Assembly (NCBI GenBank): GCA_005884115.1
Contig: VAXW01000003.1
Coordinates: 472,128 to 536,127, forward strand
Source: Actinomycetota bacterium
Lineage (GTDB): Bacteria > Actinomycetota > Thermoleophilia > Solirubrobacterales > Solirubrobacteraceae
Direction: 5' to 3'
DNA length: 64,000 nucleotides
How positions within the stretch are numbered: the stretch's first letter is position 1; each line of letters starts with the position of its first letter. A program made the position numbers and the translations under genes. Shown here piece after piece: positions 33,999 to 42,884 of the stretch. The notes beneath the pieces were generated by a model. That model was not told the origin of the DNA and made no database searches. It saw nothing but the letters and a program-made list of their open reading frames with translations.

Positions 33999-35395
33999 GA
34001 CCACGCGTGCGCCTCGCCGCGCTTGACGAGTAACTCGCGCAAGGACAGCATCGCCGTATAGGTCGGCAGCGCGTACAGCGGTGCATGCGACCCGTTGCGA
34101 TCGCCCACAGCCTGCCAGAGCGCGCGGCGGAGATCGGCTTGCACGCGGATCTGCTCGGGCTCGACCCCGGCGTACTTCAGGCGCATCGCGAGCTCGGGCG
34201 CGCGTGTGCCGCTGCAGGTCACGCGCCGGATACGACCGGCGAGCAGCTCGAAGTCCGCATCCCAGATCCACGACACGTCGCGACCGTCGGCGATGTTATC
34301 GTTCAGTACCCCGAGGAGATCATGCTTGCCGGGCTCGAGCACGAGGGTGCGCAGCACCTCGTTGGCGCCGCTCGGGTTCTTGACGAGCAGAATCCGCAGC
34401 TCCCGGCGGGGCGCGCCCTCTTCGCCGGAGGCCTCGCCCGCAGAGACCGTGACGCTCTCCGCGCGCCCGAAGGCCGCCTCCGCCCTCTGCAACCCCGCCA
34501 GGGTGTGCTGCAGGGAGACTCCAAGCGCGTTCGCGAGCGCAGCGGCCGCGAGCGCGTTGTAGACGTTGTAGAGCCCTGGCAGAGCCAGCGCGACCTCGCC
34601 CTCACCGTCTGCGGTGTGCAGAGTGAAGCGTACGGCTCGCACTCCCTCGAGCCTGATTTGGGTCGCCGTGATCGCCGGGGCAGGTCGCCGCTGGCCACAC
34701 CTAGGGCAGTGGTAGCGCCCGAGATGGCCGAGGTAGATGGCGTCGAACACATATGGCGCGCCGCACCGGCGGCAGTGCTTGGCGTCGGCCGCATGCGCCA
34801 TGCCGGGCAGGGCGAGCGAGTCGTCCTCGACCCCGTAGTACAGCGCGGAGGAGCGCTCGCGGCCGAGATCGGCGACAAGCGGGTCGTCGGCGTTCAACAC
34901 CAGCCGCTCCCGGCCGCGCACCTGCGCCCAGCGCTCGCCGATCGCCTCGAGCTCGCCGTAGCGATCGAGCTGATCGCGAAACAGGTTGGCGAGCAGGATC
35001 GCGCGCGGGTGAAGCTGGGTCGCGAGCAGGTCAAGCCACAGCTCGTCGACCTCGAAGAGACCCAGTTCGCCCGCGATGCCCTTGCGAGCGCGCGCCGCGC
35101 CCAGCAGCGCGGAGGCGACCCCACCGGCCATGTTGGCGCCCGCGTCGTTGTGCACAAGCGTGATGCCGGCCTGCTCGAAGATGGCGGCGGCCATCGCCGC
35201 CGTGGTCGTCTTGCCGTTGGTTGCCGAGATGAGCGCAGATCCGCGCGGCAGGCGGCCGGCAAGCGTTTCGATCGCATGCGAGTCAAGGCCGATGAGCACC
35301 TTGCCGGGGGCGCTGGTCGCGCCCCGGCCGCCCAGGCGCGAGAGCACGCCGACACCTCGCGCGATAGCGAGCTTGACCCCAAGCGCGCCTCCCAT
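33995..35395 (-). CDS. murT: MurT, lipid II isoglutaminyl synthase (Mur ligase subunit)
   Basis: A 466-residue Mur-ligase-like protein that amidates the alpha-carboxylate of D-Glu in lipid II together with GatD. The ATP site is ISATNGKTTT (56-65), with NADDPLV and YNVYNALAAAAL. A zinc-ribbon insertion has Cys208, Cys211, Cys230 and Cys233. The C-terminal DUF1727 domain contains NNIADGRDVSWIWD-like features (NDNIADGRDVSWIWD). ATG 35395 shares one base with the dagK stop. Confidence 0.94.
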   Translation of the reverse strand: MGGALGVKLAIARGVGVLSRLGGRGATSAPGKVLIGLDSHAIETLAGRLPRGSALISATNGKTTTAAMAAAIFEQAGITLVHNDAGANMAGGVASALLGAARARKGIAGELGLFEVDELWLDLLATQLHPRAILLANLFRDQLDRYGELEAIGERWAQVRGRERLVLNADDPLVADLGRERSSALYYGVEDDSLALPGMAHAADAKHCRRCGAPYVFDAIYLGHLGRYHCPRCGQRRPAPAITATQIRLEGVRAVRFTLHTADGEGEVALALPGLYNVYNALAAAALANALGVSLQHTLAGLQRAEAAFGRAESVTVSAGEASGEEGAPRRELRILLVKNPSGANEVLRTLVLEPGKHDLLGVLNDNIADGRDVSWIWDADFELLAGRIRRVTCSGTRAPELAMRLKYAGVEPEQIRVQADLRRALWQAVGDRNGSHAPLYALPTYTAMLSLRELLVKRGEAHAWS

Positions 35396-36372
35396 CAGCT
35401 GCCTTGAGCGCCGACGTGGGGGAGGGGCGTGGAATGCTCGTCGAACGCGCGTGGGGCAACGCCGCCAGAGGGCGTGAGAACCATGACCGCCCCCGTCAGA
35501 GCCCGGGCGCGGACCGGCAGCTCGCCGATCGGATCACCATCGGCGTACATCACGAACGGGCGGTCGCACGAGATCTCGACTTCAGCGGCGCGGAACACTT
35601 GGACGTTCGGCAGCTCGACATGCGTGCCCTTGAACACCCTGGGCATCACGCTGGTAAGGAAACGCGGCTTGCTGACGTGCTCGCAAACGACCACATCGAG
35701 GAGCCCATCGTCGAGCCGCGCGTCTGGCGCGGGGCGCATGCCGCCTCCGTAAGCGCCGGAGTTCGCGACCCCCACGGAGTAGCCGCTGAACTCGAGCCGT
35801 TCGCCCGACGGGCGGAGCTCGAGCTCGAAGCGTGCCGGTTGCCACGCCGCCAGTGCGCGCAGGGCCCCATACAGGTAAACAAGTCCTCCCAGCCAGGCGG
35901 GTGCTTCGTTGGCGATCCGGTTAGCGTCGCTGTCGAAGCCGGCCGAGGCGACGCCGACGAAGGCGCGTCCATCGGCGCCCACGCGGGCCTCGCAGACCTC
36001 GCCCAGGTCGATCGGTCGCGCGCTGCCCTCGGCGACCGCGGCGCAGGCTTCGACGGGGTCGGTCGGGATCGCCAGCACGCGCGCTAGATCGTTGCCTCGG
36101 CCACCCGGCAGGACGGCGAGCACGGAGCCTTCGATCGCGCGCAGCTCATCGGCGGCTGCTCCGATCATCCCGTCGCCGCTGAGCACGGCCACCGTCTCGC
36201 CCGCCTGCGCAGCCTCGCGCGCCAGTGCCCGAGCGTGGTCGAGATCGCGGGTGTCGTAACGCGTGACGCTCAGCCCGTGCTCTTTTAGCGCTCGCTCGAC
36301 CGGCGCAGCGGCACGGCGCGCCCTTCCACCTCCGGCAACGGGGTTGACGAGCAGGGCGACTGGGGCGGCCAC
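35395..36372 (-). CDS. diacylglycerol/sphingosine kinase-family protein (DagK-like)
   Basis: A 325-residue DAGK-catalytic-domain protein. The N-terminal LLVNPVAGGGRA and LPGGRGNDLAR motifs are clear. The usual GGDGT is SGDGM (VLSGDGMIG), a changed ATP-binding motif. The C-terminal half is the beta-sandwich with YSVGVANSGAYGGGM and DGDPIGELP. It likely phosphorylates a lipid such as diacylglycerol or undecaprenol. GTG 36372 is the start. It heads the murT operon with TGATG coupling. Confidence 0.87.
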   Translation of the reverse strand: MAAPVALLVNPVAGGGRARRAAAPVERALKEHGLSVTRYDTRDLDHARALAREAAQAGETVAVLSGDGMIGAAADELRAIEGSVLAVLPGGRGNDLARVLAIPTDPVEACAAVAEGSARPIDLGEVCEARVGADGRAFVGVASAGFDSDANRIANEAPAWLGGLVYLYGALRALAAWQPARFELELRPSGERLEFSGYSVGVANSGAYGGGMRPAPDARLDDGLLDVVVCEHVSKPRFLTSVMPRVFKGTHVELPNVQVFRAAEVEISCDRPFVMYADGDPIGELPVRARALTGAVMVLTPSGGVAPRAFDEHSTPLPHVGAQGS

Positions 36373-36475
36373 CGCGCAAGCGTAGCCCGCGGCGCGGCGC
36401 GGCCGCCCGTGATGCGCGAGTCGTGAGGCCTTCGTCCGACGCGGCAGCGCCGCGGCCGAACGCTGCCACGACCGC

Positions 36476-37078
36476 TCAGGAAGGGGGCGACTTGCTCGCG
36501 CGGTCGCGACGGCGTTTGCCTACCGCAGCGACGACCCCCAGGACGGCGACGACCAGGAAGAGCCCGAGCAGCAACCCCGGGGCGAGCCCGAGGCCGCCGA
36601 AAGGCAGCGACACCAGCTCAACGATGCCAAGACCGATCGCCAGCAGAACCACGATCAGCGCGAGGATCAGAAGCGCGCCGCGCAAGCGCGCGAGGACGCC
36701 CGCGGAGGAAGGTGGGATGAGCAGGCCCATGGCCCGCAGGGCGAACATCTGGCGCCCGCTCGGCGGCGTTTGTCCGAGACGCTCGACCGCGTCCTTGAGG
36801 TCGCCGGCACGTCTCTCGGCGAGGGCCAGAGACGCGTCGGCCATGCGGCGCAGCTGCATCCGCTCCTGCGGTCGCGCCGCTGCGATGGCGCGCTGGAAAT
36901 AGCCTCGCGCCTGCTCGGCGTCGAAGCGCTCGGCCGCGCGCGCGCCGAGAATCGCGAGCGCCGCGGACTTGTATTTCGTCTCGGCCTCCAGCTCCTCGTC
37001 GGAGCGGCGCTCGAGCGCCTGTATCGCCTCGAGCCCACCTCGCTGTTCGATTCTGATCTGCCGTTGCTTGGGTGCCAT
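36476..37078 (-). CDS. membrane protein of unknown function
   Basis: A 200-residue protein. The first 110 residues are helical and charged (ERRSDEELEAETKYKSAALAIL, RAAERFDAEQARGYFQRAI), resembling a TPR-like hairpin. Two TM segments follow at about 130-155 and 163-185, with a basic C-terminal tail. ATG 37078 is preferred over GTG 37084: a TAGAAT -10-like element lies 9 nt upstream. I do not recognise the family. The next gene (dagK) starts 103 bases further on. Confidence 0.72.
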   Translation of the reverse strand: MAPKQRQIRIEQRGGLEAIQALERRSDEELEAETKYKSAALAILGARAAERFDAEQARGYFQRAIAAARPQERMQLRRMADASLALAERRAGDLKDAVERLGQTPPSGRQMFALRAMGLLIPPSSAGVLARLRGALLILALIVVLLAIGLGIVELVSLPFGGLGLAPGLLLGLFLVVAVLGVVAAVGKRRRDRASKSPPS

Positions 37079-37087
37079 CGGCACGCC

Positions 37088-37093
37088 ATTCTA
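37088..37093 (-). promoter_or_regulatory. TAGAAT -10 element of the membrane-protein gene
   Basis: TAGAAT matches TATAAT at 5 of 6 bases and ends 9 nt before ATG 37078. There is no SD in between. Confidence 0.4.
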
Positions 37094-37195
37094 TGGCGTG
37101 CTGCCTCGGCCCCGCCGGGGACATGGCCCGAGCTCGGGGTGGGCAGGCGGGGCGGGTCCGACTGGAGGCAGATTGCGGGCGCTATTCTCGCCTGC

Positions 37196-37624
37196 GTGCG
37201 CAAGCCCCGACGCCCACTTTGCCACCGTGCCGCGTCGCTGTGCGCGTGCGCGACCCTGCTCCTGGCGTGCGCCTCGGCGGCGGGCCCGACCGCCTCGCTC
37301 GCCGCTCAGGGCAGCGGGCTCGGCAGCGAACTGCTGGAAAAAGTCCAACAGCCGGAAACGACCCCCGCGAGGACCGCCTCGACGAGCTCCACGCACAGGG
37401 AAGCCCCGACGAACAAGTCGAAAACTGTCGTGCTCGTGCTCGCGGCGGCCGCGGCGGTGCTTCTGGCGATCGGCTTCGTGATCGTCCGCGACGCCCGCAA
37501 AGCGACACCCGCAGAGGGACCCGCATTTGCCGATGGCGGCGGCGCGCGCCACGCTGCAGCCAGACACCGCAAGCGGCGCGCGAAAGCAAAGGCCGCACGC
37601 CAGCAGCGAAAGCGCAATCGCTGA
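37196..37624 (+). CDS. small membrane protein with signal anchor
   Basis: A 142-residue protein. An N-terminal signal-like segment ([22 protein letters not shown]) has Cys residues that could be a lipobox (LLLACAS). A Ser/Thr-rich spacer leads to a TM at about 78-100 ([21 protein letters not shown]) and a very basic tail ([18 protein letters not shown]). GTG 37196 is chosen; TATTCT ends 7 nt upstream. Function unknown. The udg gene begins inside its 3' end. Confidence 0.65.
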   Translation: MRKPRRPLCHRAASLCACATLLLACASAAGPTASLAAQGSGLGSELLEKVQQPETTPARTASTSSTHREAPTNKSKTVVLVLAAAAAVLLAIGFVIVRDARKATPAEGPAFADGGGARHAAARHRKRRAKAKAARQQRKRNR

Positions 37625-38432
37625 GGCCCCGGCAGGGCCAGGCGAGGCCGCCATTCCCGCTGCTCCCAGGCCCACGCACTCGGCAGCGCGGCTCGCGGCT
37701 CTCGAGCGCGAGCTGATCGAGTGCCGGCGCTGTCCGCGCCTGGTCGCCTGGCGCGAGCAGGTCGCGCGCGAGCGGCGCCCGGCGTTTGCTCAGGAGAGCT
37801 ACTGGGGCCGTCCCGTACCGGGCTTTGGAGACCCGCGGGCGCGCCTTCTCGTGATGGGGCTTGCGCCTGCGGCACACGGCGCTAACCGCACCGGCCGCAT
37901 GTTCACGGGTGATCGTTCCGGAGAGTTCCTGTTCGCCGCGCTCGCACGCGCGGGACTCGCGAACCAGGCGCGATCAGAGGCGCGCGAGGACGGTCTGAGG
38001 CTCGATGGAGTGTGGGTCAGCGCCGCAGTGCGCTGCGCGCCCCCGGGCAACCGCCTGACTCCGCTGGAGCGGGCGCGATGCGCTCCGTGGAGCGAGCGCG
38101 AGCTCGATCTGCTGAGGGACGTAGGCGTGATCGTGTGCCTGGGAGCCATAGCCTGGCAGGCGGCGCTGCACCTGCTGCCCATGCGCGAGCAGTCCGTGCC
38201 GGCCGGGCGTGCTCCGGCGCGCCCTCGCTTCGCTCACGGCGCCGAGCTGATTGGCGAGCGATACACGCTGCTCGGCTGCTACCACCCCTCCCAGCAAAAC
38301 ACGTTCACCGGTCGCCTGACCGAGACGATGATCGACGCCGTGTTCGCGCGCGCGAAGGCGCTCGCCGCGCGCCGTGAGGCGAGCGCGCCGCGTCGCCCGG
38401 GCAAGCGCGACGCCGGCCGCGAGGACCGCTGA
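37527..38432 (+). CDS. family 5 uracil-DNA glycosylase (UdgB-like)
   Basis: A 301-residue glycosylase that removes uracil and other deaminated bases from DNA. Motif A is [20 protein letters not shown], with Ala in place of the usual acidic residue as in UdgB. Motif B is [15 protein letters not shown]. The 4Fe-4S cysteines are ECRRCPR near residue 67 and in AVRCAPPGN and RCAPWSE. The N-terminal 50 residues are low complexity, and the ATG overlaps the previous gene by 98 bases; no later standard start precedes the core. Confidence 0.9.
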   Translation: MPMAAARATLQPDTASGARKQRPHASSESAIAEAPAGPGEAAIPAAPRPTHSAARLAALERELIECRRCPRLVAWREQVARERRPAFAQESYWGRPVPGFGDPRARLLVMGLAPAAHGANRTGRMFTGDRSGEFLFAALARAGLANQARSEAREDGLRLDGVWVSAAVRCAPPGNRLTPLERARCAPWSERELDLLRDVGVIVCLGAIAWQAALHLLPMREQSVPAGRAPARPRFAHGAELIGERYTLLGCYHPSQQNTFTGRLTETMIDAVFARAKALAARREASAPRRPGKRDAGREDR

Positions 38433-38496
38433 GCGCGGCGAGCCGGCGCCCGCCGAAGGCGTGCCGTATACCTCGTCGCAGCCCGCCCGGGCCTCC

Positions 38497-40425
38497 TCAG
38501 GTCGTGCGCACCCGTGCGCGTCGCAGCGCTGCGCGCGCTGCCACCGTGAGGCTGTCGATGTCGTAAGGGCCGCGATGGCGGCGCCCGTTTATGAAGAACG
38601 TCGGCGTGCCCGAGACGTCGCTGGCGTCGGCGCTCGCCACGTCTCGCGCGACGCGCGGCGCGTGCTCACGACGGCGCAGCTCTGCCCAGAAGCGCTCGAT
38701 GTCGAGTCCGAGCCGCTCGGCGATGTTGCCGAGCTCGGGCGCAGTGACCGAGCCCTCGTGCAAGAGCAGCGCGTCGTACATCTCCCAGAAGCGCCCCTGA
38801 GCGTGCGCCGCCTCGACAGCTTCGGCCATCAGCTGCGCGCTCGGATGTACGTCGTTGAGAGGGAGGTGGCGCCATACGTAGCGCACGTCGTCGCCGAACG
38901 ACGCGAGCAGGTCCCGGATGACGGTCTCGGCCTGACCGCAGTAGGGGCACTCGAAGTCTCCATACTCGACGAGCGTCACGGGCGCGCCATGGGGACCGCG
39001 GATGTGGTCGCGCTCGGGATCGACATCGTCGTAGAGGTCGACGATGTCCTCGCTGGTGCGCCCGATCTGGCGCGTGCGCACGCTCGTGGGCATGCGATTC
39101 AGCGCCCGGAAGATGGCCCGCGCGACCAACGGCGCGACCACGGCGGCCGCGAGCACCCCGAGCTTCGCGCGAGCGAGCACTTCTCCATGGAAGGCGAGGC
39201 TCAGGATCAGCAGGGACACCGTGAACGGGATCCCCGCGACGGCTCCACCGCCGGCGATCACCGGCCAGCTGAGCGACGGGCGCGGCCCATGCAGAGCGGG
39301 ACGCGTGGCGAGCCACGAGGCGCCGAGGATGCCGAGCGGCTTGCCGGCGAGGTAGCCGACGAGGATCCCCAGCGTGATCGACGAGGAGGCGGCGGATTCG
39401 ACCAGCGAGCCACTGAAGTGGATGCCGGCGTTCGCGAGCGCGAACAGCGGCACGAACACGTAGCTGGTCCAGGGGTGAAGCGTGTACTGCAGGCGCTCGT
39501 TGGGCGAGATCGCGGCGAGCACGCCCAGCTGCGCCGAGCGCGCGAGCTCGGGCGTGGGCTGCTCGCGGAAGGAGCGGGTCAGCGCCGTCGCCCGCTCGAG
39601 GTCTTCTCGCGAGGGCGGGTACGCGGCCGTCACGAGCCCGATCGCGAGCCCGGCGATGACCGGGTCGATGCCCGATTCGAACAGGGCGACCCACAGCGCC
39701 ATCCCAACGAGGATCGATGCTTGCCGCCGGCCTGCAGGAGCGAAGCGCAGCGCGAGCAGCACCGCGAAAAGGGCGATCGCGACGAACACGGCTGCGATCG
39801 ACACGCTGCCCGTGTACACGACCGCGATCACGATCAACGCCACGAGATCGTCGACCACGGCCAGCGTGAGCAGGAACACGCGCAGCCGCGTCGCCGCGCG
39901 CGGCGTCAGCAGCGCGAGCGCGCCCAGCGCGAAGGCTGTGTCGGTCGACATCGCAGCGCCCCAGCCGTGCGCGCTGGAAGAGCCTGCATTGAAGGCGAGG
40001 TAGATCGCGACAGGCACCGTCATGCCCCCGATCGCCGCGACGACCGGCATCGCCAGGCGGCTGCGATCGCGAAGGTCTCCGACGTCGAACTCGCGCTTCG
40101 CCTCGAGCCCGACGACGAGAAAGAAGAACGTCATCAGGCCCTCGTTGACCCAGTGGCGCAGGTCGGCTGTCAGCGCGTGTGAGCCCAGGCGGATAGAGAA
40201 CTTGCTCGTCCATACCGACTGGTAGGAGTCCGACCAGGGCGAGTTCGCCCAGGCAAGAGCCGCGAGGGTGGCAGCGAGCAGGACCGCCGCTCCACCGGTC
40301 TCGGTGCGCAGGAAGTCGCGCACAGGCGCTGCCAAGTTCCTTGCCCAGGCGGTGCGGCCGCTGTACGACTCTTCCCGCCGGCCGTCCGCGGAGCTGTCGG
40401 TGAGGGTCACTTCCGGCTCGGCCAT
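38497..40425 (-). CDS. nhaA: NhaA sodium/proton antiporter fused to a DsbA/thioredoxin-like domain
   Basis: A 642-residue fusion. Residues about 30-435 are NhaA with 11-12 TM segments. The key acids are Asp162 (STDTAFALG) and Asp192-Asp193 (AVVDDLVAL). Residues about 455-635 are a DsbA-like domain with CPYC at 493-496 and GTPTFFING (cis-Pro). NhaA termini are normally cytoplasmic, so the thiol domain would also be cytoplasmic. NhaA-thioredoxin fusions are known in actinobacteria; the coupling of ion exchange to redox is not understood. GATAAT lies 8 nt before the ATG. Confidence 0.93.
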   Translation of the reverse strand: MAEPEVTLTDSSADGRREESYSGRTAWARNLAAPVRDFLRTETGGAAVLLAATLAALAWANSPWSDSYQSVWTSKFSIRLGSHALTADLRHWVNEGLMTFFFLVVGLEAKREFDVGDLRDRSRLAMPVVAAIGGMTVPVAIYLAFNAGSSSAHGWGAAMSTDTAFALGALALLTPRAATRLRVFLLTLAVVDDLVALIVIAVVYTGSVSIAAVFVAIALFAVLLALRFAPAGRRQASILVGMALWVALFESGIDPVIAGLAIGLVTAAYPPSREDLERATALTRSFREQPTPELARSAQLGVLAAISPNERLQYTLHPWTSYVFVPLFALANAGIHFSGSLVESAASSSITLGILVGYLAGKPLGILGASWLATRPALHGPRPSLSWPVIAGGGAVAGIPFTVSLLILSLAFHGEVLARAKLGVLAAAVVAPLVARAIFRALNRMPTSVRTRQIGRTSEDIVDLYDDVDPERDHIRGPHGAPVTLVEYGDFECPYCGQAETVIRDLLASFGDDVRYVWRHLPLNDVHPSAQLMAEAVEAAHAQGRFWEMYDALLLHEGSVTAPELGNIAERLGLDIERFWAELRRREHAPRVARDVASADASDVSGTPTFFINGRRHRGPYDIDSLTVAARAALRRARVRTT

Positions 40426-40433
40426 CGCCGGCG

Positions 40434-40439
40434 ATTATC
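40434..40439 (-). promoter_or_regulatory. GATAAT -10 element of nhaA
   Basis: GATAAT matches TATAAT at 5 of 6 bases and ends 8 nt before the nhaA ATG, which has no SD. A leaderless or near-leaderless transcript is likely. Confidence 0.45.
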
Positions 40440-40565
40440 GCGGCCGGCGAGAGCTCCTCGACGGCGACAGCTCATGACGCCTTGGCCGTCGCGTTCGGGC
40501 TGATCGGTCTACATAACATGGATTATCGAGCGTCGAGGAACGCTGAGACTGGGCCCTATCGGTGC

Positions 40566-40748
40566 TCATTCGCGCGCTCGGCGGCGCTTTCGTCCCTCAC
40601 GCAGGCTCCAGATGCCCGTCGCGACCAGGAAAGCCAGCAGGAGCGCTTCGAGCCAGACGGGTACTCCCGCAATGACGGTGACTGCCGCTGCTATCAAGGC
40701 GACCCTCAAAGCCCACGCATGAAACGAGCCGGGCCTCCGTGGGAGCAC
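40566..40748 (-). CDS. small membrane protein (60 aa)
   Basis: GTG 40748 opens a 60-residue ORF with two hydrophobic helices (WALRVALIAAAVTVIAGV and LEALLLAFLVATGIWSL) and a charged C-terminus (REGRKRRRARE). The two-helix pattern with basic tail is typical of small membrane proteins. There is no clear SD. Function unknown. Confidence 0.45.
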   Translation of the reverse strand: MLPRRPGSFHAWALRVALIAAAVTVIAGVPVWLEALLLAFLVATGIWSLREGRKRRRARE

Positions 40749-40825
40749 GACAGCAGTCTAGGCTCCAGGCCGCCATCCGTTGGCGAGTATTGAGACACGC
40801 TCGGACCCCGCCCGCGCCAAGCTGA

Positions 40826-41530
40826 GAGACTGACGGCACGCCAACCTTCGTCCTGATCCCCGGAGCGGGAACCGACCCGCGCGTATACGCCTCGACCATC
40901 GAGGCTCTAGGCGGTCTCGGTCACGAGGGGCTCGCCCCACCGCTCCCGCTGCACGATCAGGATGCACGACCGAGCGATCACGCCGATGCCGTCACGGAGG
41001 CGCTGCCGCGCGATGCCGAGCTCGTGATCGTCGCGCAATCGCTGGGCGCGTTCGCCGGCCCGCTGGTAGCCGCGCGGGTTCCTGTCGCGCAGCTCGTGCT
41101 GCTCGCGCCGATGATCCCCCAGCCCGGCGAGACCGCAGGCGAATGGTGGAGCAACACCCGCCACGAGGAGGCGATCGCCGATCTTCTCGCGCGCTACGGG
41201 CCGATGAGCTCCTGGGGACCCGACGCTCTCGCCGAGGTGTTCCTTCACGACGTCGATCCGTTGGTCGCCGCCGAGAACGAGAGCTTTCAGGGCGTTCCGG
41301 GAAGAGGCATGTTCACGGAGCCTTGGCCGCTCGAGCGCTGGCCGGAAGTGCCCACGGCCGTGTTGGCACCGACGGGCGATCGACTGTTCCCGCCCGCCTT
41401 CCAGCGTCGAGTGGTTCGCGAGCGCCTGGGCGTCGAGATCCACGAGATGCCCGGCGGCCACTTGCCGATGCTGGCCCGCCCGCGCGAACTCGCCGAGCGC
41501 CTCCTCGAGCTAGCCGGAGCCGGCGTCTAG
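40826..41530 (+). pseudogene. alpha/beta hydrolase without a standard start codon
   Basis: An open frame of 234 codons after an in-frame TGA (40823). The first strand (TFVLIPGAGTDPRVY), the nucleophile region (VIVAQSLGAF) and the C-terminal His (MPGGHLPML) are all present. No ATG, GTG or TTG lies between the stop and the TFVLIPGAG strand. The first GTG is 41024, just before the nucleophile, and would delete the oxyanion-hole strand. It may start at ACG 40838 or CTG, or be a recent pseudogene with a lost start. Otherwise the frame is intact. Confidence 0.65.
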
Positions 41531-41573
41531 GTCTCGCACTTAGGATGCAGCCCCTGCGAGGGGCCGCCAGCCG

Positions 41574-42254
41574 CTATCCCGTCTCGCCGCTCACCCGCAG
41601 CGCGTTCAGCATCCGCTCGACAGACGCCCCGACCTGCTGGCGCGTCTCGCCGTCGTCGTCTGCGCGCGCTATGAGCATCGCGCCCTCGTCGATCGCGCCC
41701 AGCAGCAGGTGCGATAGCGGGCCGGCCGGCTGCTGCTCGATCAGGCCGGCGTCGATGGCAGCCTCGACGGTGCCCTGCACGAGCCCGAAGCCGTAGCGCA
41801 GCCCTATGTCGCGCCACTGCTCCCAGCCGAGCACCGACGGCGCGTCGACTAGCGCGATGCGCTGCACGGCGGGGTCCTCGCAGGCGTCGAGGAAGGCCTG
41901 GGCGCCAGCGCGCAGCGCCTCCAGCGGATCGCTCGCCCCCGCGAGCGCCGACTCGGCGATCCGCTCGACGAGCTGCTGCTCGACGCTTTCGTAGACGGCC
42001 TGAAAGAGCTCTTGCTTGCCCGCGAAATGGTGATAGAGCGCTCCTCGCGTGACGCCCGCGGCGCGCACGATCTCCTCGGTCCCGACGGCGGCGTAGCCGC
42101 GCTCGGCGAACAGCGCGCGCGCTGCCGCTATCAGCGCAGCGCGCGTGGCCTCGGCCTGCTCGGCCTTCAGCGTTCGCGCCTGCGCTCCATACGCCGGCCC
42201 CGTCGCGCCCGCTTCCTGGCCTCCCGTTGTGCGCCCCCCCGATTTGACATGCAT
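41574..42254 (-). CDS. TetR/AcrR-family transcriptional repressor
   Basis: A 226-residue TetR regulator. The HTH is EEIVRAAGVTRGALYHHFAGKQEL (about 60-85). The C-terminal ligand domain is all helical with DAPSVLGWEQWRDI. The start ATG 42254 lies just beside a 9-9-9 inverted repeat and a minus-strand TTACAT-N16-TATCAT promoter, whose predicted transcript would begin at about the ATG. Autorepression and control of the divergent SnoaL-hydrolase operon are expected. The ligand is unknown. Confidence 0.93.
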   Translation of the reverse strand: MHVKSGGRTTGGQEAGATGPAYGAQARTLKAEQAEATRAALIAAARALFAERGYAAVGTEEIVRAAGVTRGALYHHFAGKQELFQAVYESVEQQLVERIAESALAGASDPLEALRAGAQAFLDACEDPAVQRIALVDAPSVLGWEQWRDIGLRYGFGLVQGTVEAAIDAGLIEQQPAGPLSHLLLGAIDEGAMLIARADDDGETRQQVGASVERMLNALRVSGETG

Positions 42255-42273
42255 GCAGTATGTATGATAGACA
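42244..42273 (+). promoter_or_regulatory. promoter of the SnoaL-hydrolase operon
   Basis: Perfect -35 TTGACA (42244-42249), 18-bp spacer and TAGACA (42268-42273). The spacer contains the left arm of the TetR operator. The -10 is only a fair match (3/6). Confidence 0.45.
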
Positions 42274-42281
42274 CATACTGC
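42255..42281. promoter_or_regulatory. TetR operator (perfect 9-9-9 inverted repeat)
   Basis: GCAGTATGT (42255-42263) and ACATACTGC (42273-42281) are exact inverted repeats around a 9-base spacer. It overlaps both divergent promoters. A further half repeat ACATAC-N5-GTATGT (42273-42289) overlaps its right arm. The position immediately before the TetR start makes it the likely binding site. Confidence 0.8.
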
Positions 42282-42374
42282 CTGTATGTAAAGCGGGCGT
42301 CCACGAGGTTATGACAACTGAGGAGCCGCGTCCCCCACGCCGGGTCGGGGCCCTTCCGGAGAAAGGAGCGCAGA

Positions 42375-42884
42375 GTGAGCACCGCAGAGACGCTGGACGG
42401 GCGCGCGGAGGCCGCGGCTCGCTCGGCCGAGGAGTGGGTCCTGGGCTTCACGCGCGGCTGGCGCGTGCCTGGCGGCCCGGAGGCCTTCGCGTCGCACTTC
42501 CGCGAGATGCTCGCCGAGGACGTGCGCCTGATCCAGCCGCAGTTGCCCCCGATCGTCGGACGGCGCGCGTTCGAAGAGGAGTTCGTGCGACCACTGTTCG
42601 CGCTCATGCCCGACGTCCGCGGCGAGGTTGAGAGCTGGGCTGCTCGCGATGACACGCTGTACATCGAGATGACGCTCCACGCCACGCTCGGCGGGAGGCC
42701 GCTGAGCTGGCGCGTGTGCGATCGCGTCACGCTGCGTGACGGCGTGGCGATCGAGCGCGAGTCCTACTTCGACTCGCTGCCACTCCTCGCCGCCGTCGTC
42801 CGCGCACCGCGCTCGTGGCCCGGCTACCTGCGCGCGCAGGCCCGTCGAGTCATCCCCCAGATCGCGAAAGGGAGAAAGAAATGA
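42375..42884 (+). CDS. SnoaL-like (NTF2-fold) protein
   Basis: A 169-residue protein with the NTF2/SnoaL fold pattern: an N-terminal helix, EMLAEDVRLIQPQLPPIVGRRAFEEEF, then YIEMTLHATLGGRPLSWRVCDRVTLRDGVAIERESYFD. Such proteins are small-molecule isomerases, cyclases or binding proteins. GTG 42375 has a GAAAGGAG SD. It is coupled by ATGA to the hydrolase and probably repressed by the divergent TetR. Substrate unknown. Confidence 0.82.
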   Translation: MSTAETLDGRAEAAARSAEEWVLGFTRGWRVPGGPEAFASHFREMLAEDVRLIQPQLPPIVGRRAFEEEFVRPLFALMPDVRGEVESWAARDDTLYIEMTLHATLGGRPLSWRVCDRVTLRDGVAIERESYFDSLPLLAAVVRAPRSWPGYLRAQARRVIPQIAKGRKK

